A DNA stretch of 64,000 bases from Ancistrus triradiatus (GCA_025084515.1 JAJAGP010001506.1:120946-184945); one strand, 5' to 3'. Shown: positions 32,013 to 44,559, counted from the first letter of the stretch. The notes: generated by a model from the sequence alone, not told the origin. A program made the numbers and translations.

Positions 32013-32870
32013 TTCCATTTTGGTCAACATACTGAGGATGTTAAAGGTCAGAATAGATTTACTATGTATTCGATTTTCATTAAAGAAGAACTTGTCTGCT
32101 TTACTGATAAATTTGGTGGAAGTTCTTTGGAATATTTTAATCCTATAATAATAGTTGAAATTCTTTTCTGACATTGGTTCTCCAAAACACTCATGCATGA
32201 CTTCTGGATAAATCTGGATAAATGCTACTATTCTCCCACAACAGATTAACCAAACCGGCTACTTGTCTGGCTACCCCAGCACACTCATTAACCTAAAGTA
32301 TCTCCTCCTGAATGCATTGTCCTGTTTAAGAGGCTAATCGTTAGCCAGCTTATTGCTACGGCTAGCCAGTTTTCACACCTCCTGCTGGCCTCTGCCTCTC
32401 TCTCTCTCTCCCTCCCTCTCTCTCTCTCACACACACCCACACCCACCTGTCACCTTTTAGGGTCACAGGAAACCATGGTCATAACACTTTATGGTGACTA
32501 TATCTGAGCTGTCGCTCTGCATTAGCCTGCTTAAGGTGACAACATGTTTCTCACTTACAGTATTTGCAGAGTTGAAGCCATTACAGCAGGAGTCATGTCA
32601 GCGCCTGAAACCTTCACTATTTAATGCAATCATCAGGGAGTTACAGTTATATTTCCGTGTCAGATAGACAACAAGCATAAATCATAAATGTAGTCAGTCT
32701 GGCCTAAAGCAAACATTTAATGAGTGTTCTGGCACAAATGTGCTACAGAATAATGATAAGCTTTTAATGAAAATGTCACAAGCAGATATAGTGATATATC
32801 CATCCAGTCCCATATAAATGTATGTGCACATGTATGTTCCTACCTTGAGCCCAGTGTTATTGGAATAAGC
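32013..32870. other. Unassigned DNA with a CT microsatellite
   Basis: Nothing gene-like. (CT)n lies at 32397-32431. Confidence 0.4.
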
Positions 32871-32876
32871 TCTGAA

Positions 32877-33800
32877 CCCATTCATCCATCCATCCATCCA
32901 TCCATCTAAACTCATTCATCTACCTGCTCACCCATACCTATCCATGTATCAGCCCAACTATCCATTCACAATTTCTTATTATCTAATCCATCCATCTATC
33001 CATCCATCCATAATGCTCTTACAATAGTCCAAAACTTGCCTGAGATGTTAACCATTGGAGAAATCTACTGAGAACTTTCCAGTCTATCCTTCATTCATCC
33101 ACTGATTCATACATCTGTCTACCAATCCATCCTCCCATCCATACAACCACCCACAAACCCATCCATTCATCCAAACTCTCATTCATCTATTTTTTCACCC
33201 ATACAACTTTCCATCCATCTGGCCAACTACTCATTCATCCACCCATCCACCCATCCATAATGCTGTTATAATAGACCAAAACTTGTCAGAGATGGTAACC
33301 ATTGGAGAGATCTACTGAGAACTTCCCAGTCTATCCTTCATTCAACCACTGATTCATACATCCATCTACTAATCCATTCTTTCATCTATTTCAACCATTC
33401 ATCCACCCATCCATCAAACCACGCATCCATCCACTAACTCATATATCTTTTCACCCATACACCTATCCAGCTACCTCTACAACTATCCATTTATCTGTCT
33501 CAGCATAATGCAGTTATAATAGTCCAAAAACTTGAGATGGTAACCATTACAGTGATCTACTTCCCAGTCTGTCCTTCATTCATCCTCTGATTCTCCCATC
33601 CATCCATCCATCCATCCTCACAGATATTAACCATTACAGAGATATACAGAGAACTTCCCACTGTGTCCTTCCATTCATCCACTGATTCATACATCCATGT
33701 ACCAATCCAACCTTTCATCTATTCAACCGTTCACTCATCCACCCATCCACCTATTCATAAAACCACCCTACCAATCATCCATCCATCCATCCATAAGTCT
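32877..33800. repeat. Degenerate (CATC)n array with about 246-bp higher-order repeats
   Basis: CATC/CCAT tetranucleotides are interleaved with a non-simple block: AATAGTCCAAAACTTG, GGTAACCATTGGAGA and ACTTCCCAGTCTATCCTTCA. This block recurs starting near 33011, 33257 and 33505, with a partial copy near 33615; spacing is 246-248 bp. Confidence 0.85.
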
Positions 33801-33934
33801 CATTATAATGCAGTTATTATAACACCTAGGGTAAAAATCTTCATCTTCAAGTCATCTAAATTAGAGACATACTTTAAATTAAATACGTGTTAAATTACAC
33901 TTTTTTTGTTAGATGATAGTAGTTAGCAGATATA

Positions 33935-34425
33935 CAGTACTGCTCAAAAGTCTTAGGCCACCATTAGATTGGTTGTTTTAGCCATGGAATAATAAACGTA
34001 TAAGATATTGTCAACGAATATACCCAAAAATTTCTAACTTGGATTCGTCACTCCATAATACCACTAATCCACTGATCTTCCAACCAGTCTTTGTGAGCTT
34101 TAGCATATCTTAGCCTTTTCACCCTGTTCTCCTTCTGAAAAAAGTGGTTCCACGGCTGCTACCCTTACAAAAAGACCATTCAGCTTGGCATTCTGATGAA
34201 GCTGCCAGATGCTGCTATTGCTCAAGTGTAAGGGGAGGTTACACTAAATACTTGTAGCCTATAGACGTTGCTTTTTCTAATTTTTTTCCCAGCTTGCATA
34301 CAAATTTCCTGTATTTTCTGGTTCTAATAAAGAGAGTGAGAAATAATTATACATGGTCATTCTACCAGTGTTAAAACAAAGATATATCTAGTCTAATGGT
34401 GGCCTAAGACTTTTGCACAGTTCTG
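33935..34425 (+). mobile_element. Family I short Tc1-type element, both termini present
   Basis: The left TA is followed by CAGTACTGCTCAAAAGTCTT; the right end AAGACTTTTGCACAGTTCTG is followed by TA. It is 491 bp with 20-30 bp inverted repeats and no transposase frame. The interior CCACTGATCTTCCAACCAGT to TGTGAGCTTTAGCATATC recurs in the copies at 9175 and 60427. Confidence 0.8.
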
Positions 34426-34429
34426 TATA

Positions 34430-34915
34430 CAGCTGGCTACTCGGCCCAGCTGTCTGTCCACCCATTCAGTTATCCTACCATCTATTCGTTTGTCATCTAC
34501 CCCTTCAATCACAGCTATAACATACAGTACATTGTAGTATTTGTTTGCTATTTGATAACAAACATGAGTCAGACCAGATGAGGTTCACTTGCAGCGTTCA
34601 TGCGTTAGTGATTACTCTAAACCGCTGATAGGAAAAACACCTGTGCAGGACTGCCTCCTTCTGTGTGTTCTCTGTATCAGGAGGGGATTTCGGCCATTGT
34701 TCAATCACATGCAAATGCAGAGGTACTAGTGCTAGCGCTGACGCAGGTTGTTTTGGAAAAAGTGAGAGCGACAGAGAGAGGTGATGAAGATAATGTAGCA
34801 TGGGTGGGGTGGCATGGGTAGCAGAAGCATGGAGAGCTGGTGAATGACTTACTGGCATTACATAGTTTGGAGTGATCAAGTTCGTGTGTGTTTGTGTTGG
34901 TATCTTTTAATCACA
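34430..34915. other. Unassigned DNA
   Basis: Nothing recognised. Confidence 0.3.
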
Positions 34916-36244
34916 GAGTGTTCATACATGCACTAAAATAATCCAATCATAGTCGGATTTCTTCAGTTTTCAGATTATTCAAGTGTTAATGTAAACAGCA
35001 TACTTTGATTTCCCAGCTCGGATTTAAGGTCTGGAAATTGGAATTTGAAATCTGATAAAAAGAGCGGGAATTTACCTCAGTAATCAGATTTCTCACCGCA
35101 TTCAGTGGCGTGCAGTCAGACCCTTCCAACACTTCAGAGAAGGGGTAATAAACAGGTGCATGTAATACATTATAGTTATAAACATATGTTTATTTCATGA
35201 ATACTGCTAACCAATCAAAACTTCTCACTACTATGGCTCCTGCCTATGTGACTGCATGCACCTTCTGATGATATTTTGAAGAGTTTGGAAAGGTGAGTAT
35301 ATTAACAAATGGACAAGAAAATTTGAATGATCAGATTTTCACTATGGACCATAGCTGTCTAACACCTTCTCAGTATCCCGAATAAGGTGCTATGCATTCG
35401 TTAATCATTAAAAAAACAAAACGTCACCATCTACACCCATGCGAATTTGTCTAGATAACTTCAAATGGCGACTTGCAAGGAAACTTGAAATAATTCAGCA
35501 AGGTCAGCCAAGTCTACCTACAAAATAACAGAGCGGAAGAAGGACTTTATCTTCAAATAAGCCTAACAAACACGCGAGTGTGGTGTTCACTTAATATTTT
35601 GGCTGCCCTGAACCTACTTGTCAAACGGTTGTACTTGGAGGATTCGTGGATTACTTTTGAATTCCTTACACAGAAAATTAAGCTATGAATAAAAGTACAT
35701 GCTACTTTCGTTAATTCTAGTTGAATTTGTGCTCTGTTGACCTGTATTTTGAAATCCATACAGTAATTCCATACAAAAAGTCATGAGTAGGTTTATGTGG
35801 CAATTTTGCCATTAGTTAACAATGTGTGGGAGTTCCAGTTATGGCAGGAGAGCCAATTCAATTGGTTCTCTCAGTCTGCACATGCCTGCCTGGTTGCCAG
35901 TTCTGCTTATTCTAAAAGACGTCTGTTTCTGGCTTTTTTCCATTGACCTGGTGGGTTATTTTTTGTGTGGGATCTGGCAACCACGGTATTAACCACAGCA
36001 AAAAGGCTACCAAACATTTTGTGGAGATCGTGAAACGCAGTAAATGCTCAGAGAAATGAAAAATGTAGTTATTTTGTTAATAAAGTTTGAAGTTTACATC
36101 ACACGCTTCTGTGAAGAAATCCAATTATTGCCTGTATCATGTAAACCCCGGAGGTTTCCCATAATCTGATTACCCAAGCGCATTTAAAATCGTTGATCGG
36201 CTTACTGAGGTTATCGGATTATTAAGTGCAGGCAAACGCACTCA
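34916..36244 (+). mobile_element. Family K element split by a nested insertion
   Basis: The left end GAGTGTTCATACATGCACTA and the right end GCAGGCAAACGCACTCA bracket K text on both sides of a foreign block (about 35103-35860). The left K part stops at TCAGATTTCTCACCGCAT; the right part resumes at CAATTGGTTCTCTCAGTCTG. Without the block it would be a normal-length K element. Confidence 0.65.
35103..35860. repeat. Unclassified insertion inside family K
   Basis: Begins near CAGTGGCGTGCAGTCAGACC, a motif familiar from fish repeats, and ends near GGCAGGAGAGCCAATTC. No terminal repeats or transposase recognised. Confidence 0.4.
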
Positions 36245-37370
36245 ATGGCGTACGGTATCTTTATTTACCTGGCCCAAAGAGGCATTTCTACCCCAGCCTT
36301 CCCTCGTACAAGAGTGTGTGTCTAGCCTGCCAAGGGAATCATGTCTGGTCTGCCATTCTGAGTTCAGTCTTGGCTTCCTGGGTGCCTCAGTCATCAGGAC
36401 TATAAAAAGAAAGAATGAAAAAGAATGGAAAAATTCCCATGGTACATATTTCTGGGCAGCCAGGCTTGAGCGTGCTGTTTCCCAGACTCCGCCTAATGCC
36501 CTTTTACATGGGCCAGAAAGCACAGCAGATATGGTGGAGTTGTGATTTTTACCAGGACCCTGTGACGCTGGCGTGGGCACGCTATTTATAGACATCAATG
36601 AAAGCTTTACTGAATCCGCGTCTAATGGCAACACGTACACAAACGCATAGTCGCACACTAATGCTCAGCGTCATTCTGGAGGTTGTCCAAGAGAGCAAAG
36701 ATAAGACCGAATACTAGACAAGCAACGCTGCGGTCTCCAAATGAAGCAAATTCCCGAGCCACTTAATACTGACCAGCACATGTGTCATAGTTTAGGTCAA
36801 TTTCTCCAAAACACACTGACTTAATGGAGAAACATCGCAGACAGCAGTAGATAGCCCTGGAGTAATCTAGAAAGCAGCAATGTATCCCACGATTTACTGG
36901 CTATTAAAGTTAAAGTGCTTTGGGGAAGGGTTTGCTCTGGCTGTTGAAGTTATTGAGCGTAGCCTGATGGATAAGGACCTGGTCTGGCCTCTGGTCTATC
37001 TGGGGGAAGCTCATAAACTGTCTGTCTCTCTCTGTCTGACCATGAAGTCGTCCAAAGCCTTCCCCCTTACAGTTGTCATGCATTCTTTTATAGGGAAGTG
37101 GGATTGGGACCAATGCGGATGGAGGGGGCTGATCTGAGTTCTGTATGTTTGTGGAAACCTCAGGATCCTTGCATTAACACGCATACGCATGAAATCTCCC
37201 AGCAACACAGCTGCTGGTGGCCAATCATAAGGCGCTATCGTACTGGAAGAGCTTTTTCATAGTTCTTGGAACTATACCCGCTTTTGCATGTTCCGTAGGA
37301 ACAGCGAACGACTGTAGTTCTCAGAACGCCGTGTTTCGAACATTACATCTACAAGGTAGAGCAATGTGAG
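36245..37370. other. Candidate conserved non-coding region
   Basis: 36290-36680 and 36880-37220 are repeat-free. Blocks include CCCATGGTACATATTTCTGG and CACGCTATTTATAGACATCA, the latter with a CTATTTATAG MEF2-like core near 36580. A 138-codon minus-strand frame here has no splice pair or recognisable domain. Confidence 0.35.
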
Positions 37371-37374
37371 AGTC

Positions 37375-37681
37375 TAAAAGAGTGCACAGTATGTGAACAC
37401 AGTCTTTAATAACTCTAGCAGCACTGCTATGTCTGATCCACTCAAACCAGCACCACATCAATGTGACTGCAATGAGCCAGCACCCAACTAGTACCTGATC
37501 TGTGTAGGTCCTGACCATTGGAAAACAGAGTAAAGTTGACTCAATGTCTATAGAGAAACAGACAGTCTATAATCTGTTACTGTAGAACTACAAAGTGCAG
37601 TTATATGCTAAGTGGAACTGATAAATGGACACTGAGTGGGGAAACAATGTGGTGTACCTAATAAAGTGACCGGTGAGTGTA
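37375..37681 (+). mobile_element. Short non-autonomous DNA element with Tc1-G type 3' end
   Basis: It contains the familiar fish segment GTCCTGACCATTGGAAAACA and AGAACTACAAAGTGCAG, and ends in GTACCTAATAAAGTGACCGG followed by TGAGTGTA, a terminus shared by Tc1-G elements. No coding frame. Confidence 0.6.
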
Positions 37682-39015
37682 GACTGCCCAGCTATTCTAC
37701 TTTACACCTCATTAAATTGCCACCATTCAATCTTCAGCAACTGCTACACTCTGGTCATGGTGATTATAGGGACTACAACTGAAGTACCCTGACAGGGCAT
37801 AAGTATCCAGACTCACTTAGAGTAAACAATCTACCTACCTAAGGCAATGCAGACAGGAAAAGATGCCAAACCCTACATGGACAGCAAATGTAGGCAAGGA
37901 TCGAACATGGGTCTATGGAGCCGTTTGGCACCAACGCTACCCTGATTATTTGAAAGATACTGTGTGATGATAAATGTTTGCTGAATGAAAAAAAAAAATG
38001 GATGGATTATCTGCAACTCAGCTCTTACGCTAATAAATGGCTGGATTATTAATAACAAGGATTGACAGTAACAACGGGATCTCATTCCAAGCTCACAGAA
38101 TGATGGACTGCGGTTTTGCGTAGGAAACCTTAACTTGAAAAATGACCGGCCTATTCCACCCGACGTGTTTGCACACATTCTGGGCCACGAGACGTCCAAG
38201 CAATAGTGGTGGGAGGAGCAAAAAGGAGGGCGGACAGGCGGAAAAAAGTCTGCTTTCCTACTCACGGACGCATGTGATGGTTGTGACCGTATAAAGACAA
38301 ACGCTGCCACTGAGACTCCGACTGCAATGGGTTGGGGGGGTGGGGGGTGGGATCAAGGTTTGAATGAATGATGGGTTTAAAACAAGAGCAGCCTTTGGGG
38401 CATTACATACACTGTTTCGTTTAAAGACTAGTCACTTTATTTAGGGCAGCTCCCGCTACAAATAGACACCATAACAACCACGGCAAGTCTAATCTGGATT
38501 ACTGGGTTGAGCCTCTGCATATTTCAAGCTATGAATAAAACCAGAAGTCGCACGACACAGTGGAAGTGATGTATTTCAGACAGAGCGGCTCTGTTTATGC
38601 TTCAGACAAGAAAAAACAGGGGACAGCGAGCGCCACGGGGGGACAGACAGGACATTAATACGCTCCATGAATTCAGTACTAGAAACTATGACGCATTCGG
38701 GATTCTCACAGATGAGGCCCTAATCATTAATTAGATGCATATTCAATTGAAACCTGTAGGCTGATGAATTCACATTCTGTGCCACTGATTTTATTTCATG
38801 TACACTAATTCGTGCATGTTAAACCCCATAGTCATCATGTATTCCAGACCCGGACTCATCATGTCCATGGTCCGGTTTTACACCATGGGTCAAAGGGTGC
38901 ATTCAGCATCTCTTTCAGTTTCCTTTAGCCCAAATCTGAGGCTGACTTAATTTAGTAAGGCCACTGATTTTGGAAGATAGTCCTGCCTTGTACGCCACAT
39001 TTCCGTTCAATCTGT
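37682..39015. other. Low-repeat DNA, candidate conserved elements
   Basis: 38100-38330 and 38560-38770 are repeat-free. 38710-38750 reads GGCCCTAATCATTAATTAGA then TGCATATTCAATTGA, a cluster of TAATTA homeodomain cores beside an octamer-like ATGCATAT. A G-run sits at 38328-38350. Confidence 0.35.
38328..38350 (+). other. G-quadruplex-prone G-run
   Basis: Four runs of three to seven G separated by one or two bases. Confidence 0.5.
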
Positions 39016-39017
39016 TG

Positions 39018-39390
39018 CCACATAGCGTGTGTTTACAAGCATCTAATAATTTAATTTCTGGAGTTATCTGATTATTCAAGAGCTCATGTATACAGCATAC
39101 TCTGATCTAGAAATCACGAAGTAATCCAACAAGAGAGCTGGATTTTACCCCCAGTAATCGGATTACTCGTAGCATGAATAAAAGTTACCTGTGTTTTCAG
39201 TCTGCGCATGTGCACGAGCCGTCCAACACAGTTGCCGTGTCCATGTATTTTAGAGACTTTGCTGTATTTGGCCTCTTTGCCCACTGACTTGAGTTTTCTT
39301 TCCTCGTTGGATCTGGCAACCCCAGAATTAAACACACCATGGTATTAAAGGCAGCAAAGTGGCTGAGGAAGACTTTGGGGAGACTCAAAC
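39018..39390 (+). mobile_element. Family K partial element, left of duplicate copy 2
   Basis: K text from ATCTGATTATTCAAGAGCTC through GATCTGGCAACCCCAGAATT to GACTTTGGGGAGACTC, where it is joined to the inverted duplicate segment. The junction corresponds to that seen near 960 in copy 1. Confidence 0.7.
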
Positions 39391-40013
39391 AAAATACAGA
39401 CACCACCAGCCTCGCAGTCTACGTCGTTGGAGGTGGTTTGGCTTTGAAAAAATGGATGTTGCTCAGAATCGGAAATCAGCTACTATTAAAAACAGCCTAA
39501 CTTATATCACCATCTGCAAACTAACCACCGTGCAGAATACAAGGAAAACAACAAACTTCAAGAGTCAGCTGCCAATGTACCAGCACAAAAACACACTCAG
39601 CAGAATCATTCTGCAAAAAAAGTGCAACATATGGCAAGGTGTAACAAATGCTGTCATCAATTACACTGCGTAAGACACGGTGGCAAATCAGGAGTTTTGG
39701 GGGATGGGTTCAAACTATTTTTGAATACATTAGACCCAAGATATACACTGCCAAAGTATCACAGAAAATGTTGAGATATTCTTTTTTCAATATTGCTCAC
39801 CCCTACTGTGAACCATGTTCAAGACTGATCGGTACTTCTGACTAGTGTCACATTCCAGAGACCCTCCCCAAGGAGGCCCTATAACTTGAGCACCCCTCCC
39901 GATTCTTCATGTACCAGACCCTCAATCTCTTCTCTTCCAGGTCTTATCCTTTCCTGTGCCCTTGGGTGCCAGGCTCCTTTCAGTTTATCCCAGCCTGTAT
40001 CCATATACCAGGC
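39391..40013 (+). repeat. Inverted duplicate segment, copy 2
   Basis: Reverse-complement match to 1-640. It carries the same blocks in inverted order, with an extra block near 39420-39520 and a deletion between CAAAAAAAGTGC and AACATATGGC. Frames such as 39909-40121 mirror the one on the minus strand at 10-198; they are short and not exon-like. Confidence 0.8.
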
Positions 40014-40398
40014 CCTCATAACATGTACACCAGTTACCTGACTTCAATCGATTTTCTCAGTCTGCGCATGTACACGAAGTGGCTAGCGGAAAAAACAGCT
40101 TCCATGTCCACTTATTCTTAGAGATGTCTCTTGTTTTGAGCTTATTTACTTAATTAGCTGATGCAGAATTCTCTTGCAGGATTTGGCAACATTGGAATTA
40201 AATGCAGAACCTGCTAAACAGCTATCAAACAACTTTATATAGACTGGAGACAACTCGAGAAATAATTTGATTATTTAATACTAAAATTTAAAGTTTGTCA
40301 CATCCTTCTGTGAGATCACTGGCTGGTTGCAAACTAGAAATCCTGTTGTTGCATGAGTCAGGTAAACCCGGAGGTTTCCTTTTATCTGATTATCTGAC
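40014..40398 (+). mobile_element. Family K partial element, right of duplicate copy 2
   Basis: From ATGTACACCAGTTACCTGAC through AGGATTTGGCAACATTGGAA to TATCTGATTATCTGACAG, where the Tigger-like element starts. Confidence 0.65.
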
Positions 40399-40399
40399 A

Positions 40400-41079
40400 G
40401 CGGTACCTCGGTTCTCGTTGTTAATTCTTTCCAGAAGGTGTCGAGAACCAAAAATGATGAGAAGCGAGCATTTTCCCCCGTAAGGAATCATGTGAATTGA
40501 ATGAATCCGTTCCAGATCCCCAGATAATCCACACTGTAGACGGCATTGTATGCATTAATGGAGTTGTATTGTACAGGTGCTCTCTGATTTATGATGGGAA
40601 CATGTTCCGACAAATCCATAAGATAATGTGTCATGAACCGATGAGTTTAATTAGTGTCTGTACTGAATCATAGCGAAGTTTATAATTTGTTTAAAACACT
40701 TACATTAACCTACACATGGCCAAAACAGAGTTGAAAAGCAATGGATTTAAAGTGGCAAGTGAAAGCAAAACACTTACTCTATTGATGAACTCTGGGTGCT
40801 AGCATAGCTGCTAAGCTAAATGCAGCCTGTGCTTCTCTCATCATAAACATCATTACTGAAGATGTAAAATTAAAGAAAAACATGACAAAAAGTGGAGATC
40901 CTCACTGAGCAAGGGCTATTGTGAATCTGAATCACTCTGTACTGAATCTTGAATCAAGTTTCGGCTGAAATGAGTCATGCGGCTTGACAAGTTTTATGCG
41001 AGTGTGCAGAGTTCTGAGCAAACGACAAGAAATTTGTCTGGTCAAAATGAAACGAGAACCGTGGTACCTCTGTACAATT
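40400..41079 (+). mobile_element. Tigger-like non-autonomous element (family M), near complete
   Basis: Left CAGCGGTACCTCGGTTCTCG and right CGAGAACCGTGGTACCTCTG followed by TA form terminal inverted repeats. The interior has AATCCACACTGTAGACGGC, TACAGGTGCTCTCTGATTTA and TTGATGAACTCTGGGTGCTA. No transposase. The terminus resembles those of Tigger/pogo-type elements with TA targets. Confidence 0.75.
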
Positions 41080-41984
41080 TGTTTGTCTCATTTATTTACT
41101 AATCTAGTTTAAAGACTTGAATGCATTTTAGGCATATTTATGCGGAATTATAAAACTTTCTACAGAGCTCAAGCACAAACATTCATGTACCCCAATATCT
41201 GCAACTGAAGTAGCTTGTTTTGGGCATCACACACCAGCTAATGGGTTGAAACAAGAATTTGAGCTGAAGGTCAAGCAGGCAGGCAGCAGTGCAATATGGA
41301 TATGTAGGAGAATGCACAATGGTTCCTTCCTCTGGGACGACGGAACAGCGATGTAGGAGGAAACCAGAAGCAGCCGCACAAATATTACCAGGGGAGACTT
41401 GTCGGAGGCCCTGCAATTTGGGCCCCAGGACCACCAGGACAGCCCACCAGCAAGGACAGGCAACGTGTGTTGAGAAAAAACTCAGTCATAAATAACAACA
41501 TAAACACGTTCATGTGGAGTCTGTGCATAACGTTGAGGATGGAAGACCTTCATCATTCCTCCACCCCCTTCATCCTCTCCATTTGTCTCCCTCCCTGTAC
41601 GCCTCTTTTTTTTATTCCTCTCCCTGTCTCTGGAGGCCTGTGCTGGCCGGCGAGTTTCTCAGGAATGTTTGTCTCTCCTCGTGCTGCTCTCAAGGGGAAC
41701 GTTGGTAGGGGTCAGCGCTCGCCTCCCCCCCTTTCATCCCCTGTGGCTATCAGTTAACTCAGTTAGCATGAGATAACCTCCCCAACACACACACACACAC
41801 ACACACACACGACTGTCTCTCACTATCCTTGTGGGGACCTTCCATTGACATTAGGATTACTGAAGCTCAACCTCAGTAGCCCCAAAGCAAATCGTTTGCC
41901 TTTCTTGATTTTTCAAATAAAAGTCTGCTTTTTTCCAAAAGACCAAGTAAAGCAATGAAGACCAGAAAGTCAGTTTCAATTAAA
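41080..41984. other. Low-repeat DNA and CA microsatellite
   Basis: 41490-41760 is non-repetitive; (CA)n at 41784-41810. From about 41880 the text grades into the TTCCAG satellite. No exon supported. Confidence 0.35.
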
Positions 41985-43865
41985 AGTCCAGTTCCAGTAC
42001 CAACAGCTTCTAGTTTTACAGAACAGAAATCCATTAAAAAGCAAAGGGGGTCACATTCCATTGCCAGTGGTTTCAGGTTCAATGCCAAAAGTACAAGTTC
42101 CAGTACAAAAGCTTCCAGTTTAAAAAACAGAGGTTCCAGTTCAGGATAACAGGTTGTAGGTCCAGTTCTTAATTCGAGAAAAAAGCACTACTTTTATTGA
42201 GAAAGGTTCTAGATAAACTACCAAATGTCCCATTCCAGTACCAAAGCTTCTAGTTTTACAGAATAGATATTCATTCAAAAGTAAAGGTTCATATTCTATT
42301 GCCATACGTTTCAGTCTCAATGCCAAATGTTCTAGTTCCAGTGCCATAGTTACCAGCTTAAAAAAAAAACAGAGGTTCCAGTTTAGGATAGCAGAATGCA
42401 GGTCCAGTTCTCATTTCGAGAAATTAATGCCACTTTTACTGAGCAAGGTTCTAGACAAACTACCAAAGGTCCAGTTCCAGTACCAAAGCTTTTAGTTTTA
42501 CAGAACAGGTATCCATTAAAAAGTAAATGTTCACATTCCATTGACATAAAGTTTCGGTTTCAATGTCAAATGTTCTAGATCTAGTTTAAAAAACAGAGGT
42601 TCCAGTTTAGGATAATAGAATGCAAATCCAGTTCCCATTTCAAGGAATTAACGCAACTTTTACTGAGAAAGATTCTAGATAAATTACCAAATGTCAAGTT
42701 CCAGTACGAAAGCTTCTAATTTTACAAAACATTAAACCATTAAAAAGCAAAAGTTCATATTCCATTGCCATACATTTCAGTTCCAATTTCAGTGCCACAG
42801 TTACCAGTTAAGGATAATATAATACAAGTTCAGTTCCCATTTCAAGAAATTAACGCCACTTTTACTGAGAAAGGTTCTAGATAAACTGCCAAAGATCCAG
42901 TTCCAGTAGCAAAGCTTTTAGTTTTACAGAACAGATATCCATTAAAAAGTAAAGGTTCATATTCCATTGACATATAGTTTCGGTTTCAATGCCAAATATT
43001 CTAGTTCCAGTTTAAAAAACAGTGGTTCCATTTCGAGAAAATGGGTTAGAGATCCAGCTCTCATTTCGAGAAATGAACACCACTTTTACAGAGAAAGGTT
43101 CTAGATAAACTACCAAAGGTCCAGTTCCAGTACCAAAGCTTCTAGTTTCAAAGAACAGATGTGCCATAAGTTCCAGCTTCAATTCCAAAAGATCTAGTTC
43201 CAGTTTCTATCTAGTTCCAGAGTTTCCAGTTTAAAAACCAGTGATTCCAGTTTAAGGTAATAGGTTGCAGGTTCAGTTCTCATTTTGTGAAGTTAATGCC
43301 ACTTTTACTAAGAGTGGTTCTAAATAAACCATCAAAGGCTCAGTTCAATTAAAAAGCAAACGTTCATATTCTATTTACAGTTTTCAGTTTCAATACTACA
43401 TCTAGTTCCAGTTTAAAATCCAGAGGATCCAGTTCAGGATAATAGCTTGCAGGTTCAGTTCTCATTTCTAGAAATTAACGGCACTTTTTTTTAAGAAAGG
43501 TTCTAGATAAACCACCAAAGGTCCAGTTCCATTAAAAAGCAAAGGACATCGTACGCCATTGATAGTAGTTTCAGTTTCAATGCCAAAACATCCAGTTCCA
43601 GTACCAGAGGTTCCAGTTCAGGATAACAGGTTGCAGGTCCAGTTCCCATTTCGAGAAATTAGCAGTACTTTTACTAAGAAAGCTTCTAGATAAACCACCA
43701 AATGTCCAGTTCCAATAAAAAGCAAAAGTTCATATTCCATTGCCATAAGTTCCAGCTTCAATGCAAAATGTTCTAGTTCCAGTTTAAAAACCAGAGGTCC
43801 CAGTCTGAGAAAATAGGTTGCAGGTCCAGTTCTCATTTCGAGAAATGAACGCCACTTTTATTACA
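41985..43865. repeat. TTCCAGT-rich satellite, about nine units of 180-240 bp
   Basis: Successive units share, in order, AGTCCAGTTCCAGTACCAAA-type text, GCTTCTAGTTTTACAGAACA, CATTAAAAAGCAAAGG, TCCATTGCCATA, an AGAGGTTCCAGTT tract, GTCCAGTTCTCATTTCGAG and CCACTTTTACTGAGAAAGG. The landmark CTAGATAAACTACCAAA starts at about 42209, 42451, 42675, 42877, 43101, 43320, 43503 and 43685. Within the units an AGTTCCAGT sub-repeat is visible. Minus-strand frames here merely read repeated LELE-type peptides. Confidence 0.9.
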
Positions 43866-44341
43866 GGAACACGCAGATAGGCGACAGCTGTGTGTGTTTC
43901 TGTTTCCAGTCGAGCGTACACTGACATGGTTTGGCTACAGCTTCACACTGACATCGCTTGTGTGCACTGTTTGTTTTTGTGTATGTTTGTTTCATGCTGA
44001 AATTAGAAAACTGAAACGAAGTACTGACATCAGTCCATTAGCATTGGTCTCACCATGGAAATATGAGCAGACCAACAGCTTTGGGTTTTAAGAATGCAGT
44101 ACAGAAATATTATTATTCGTGTTTCCCCAGAGAACACAGGACGTGGACAGAATGGGACGTCAATGGGACGTCTGTCTATGGTCAGGCTGACTAGGGGCTG
44201 TTGTTACAGTCCTGGTGGATGATTCCCCTGACCTGCCTGCCCTCCCTCAGACATAACCAGTTGTGTATGTATTTAATGTCGCTGGGAACCCGGGTGCCTG
44301 CAGTTGCACATTAGACCACTGCAAAACCCAAACACCTTAAT
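43866..44341. other. Unassigned DNA
   Basis: Nothing recognised. Confidence 0.3.
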
Positions 44342-44347
44342 TATTAT

Positions 44348-44378
<31 letters not shown>

Positions 44379-44379
44379 T
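44342..44379. repeat. (TAG)n microsatellite
   Basis: Perfect TAG repeats. Confidence 0.95.
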
Positions 44380-44470
44380 CAACTCACACTCTTGACAAGC
44401 TGCCACTGTTGTGTCACTGAGCAAGACCCTTAACCAAGAATAGCTCGGAGTGAAAATTGTTAAATAATTT
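44380..44470 (+). repeat. SINE core fragment
   Basis: GCTGCCACTGTTGTGTCACT and GAGCAAGACCCTTAACC are V-SINE core text. A second core-tail fragment lies at 44885-44930. Confidence 0.5.
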
Positions 44471-44559
44471 TTATTACCATTATTATTATCATCATATCTG
44501 CTTAATCCAACGCCTAACCAGCAGCACAGGGTGAAAAAAAAAATGAAATGTCTTAATGA

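Noticed and set aside
36242..36658. 138-codon minus frame
   Set aside because: It starts in K-element flank, has no splice pair and no recognisable domain.
41873..43836. Several 60-72 codon minus frames with LELE-type peptides
   Set aside because: Products of the TTCCAGT satellite, repeated with the units.
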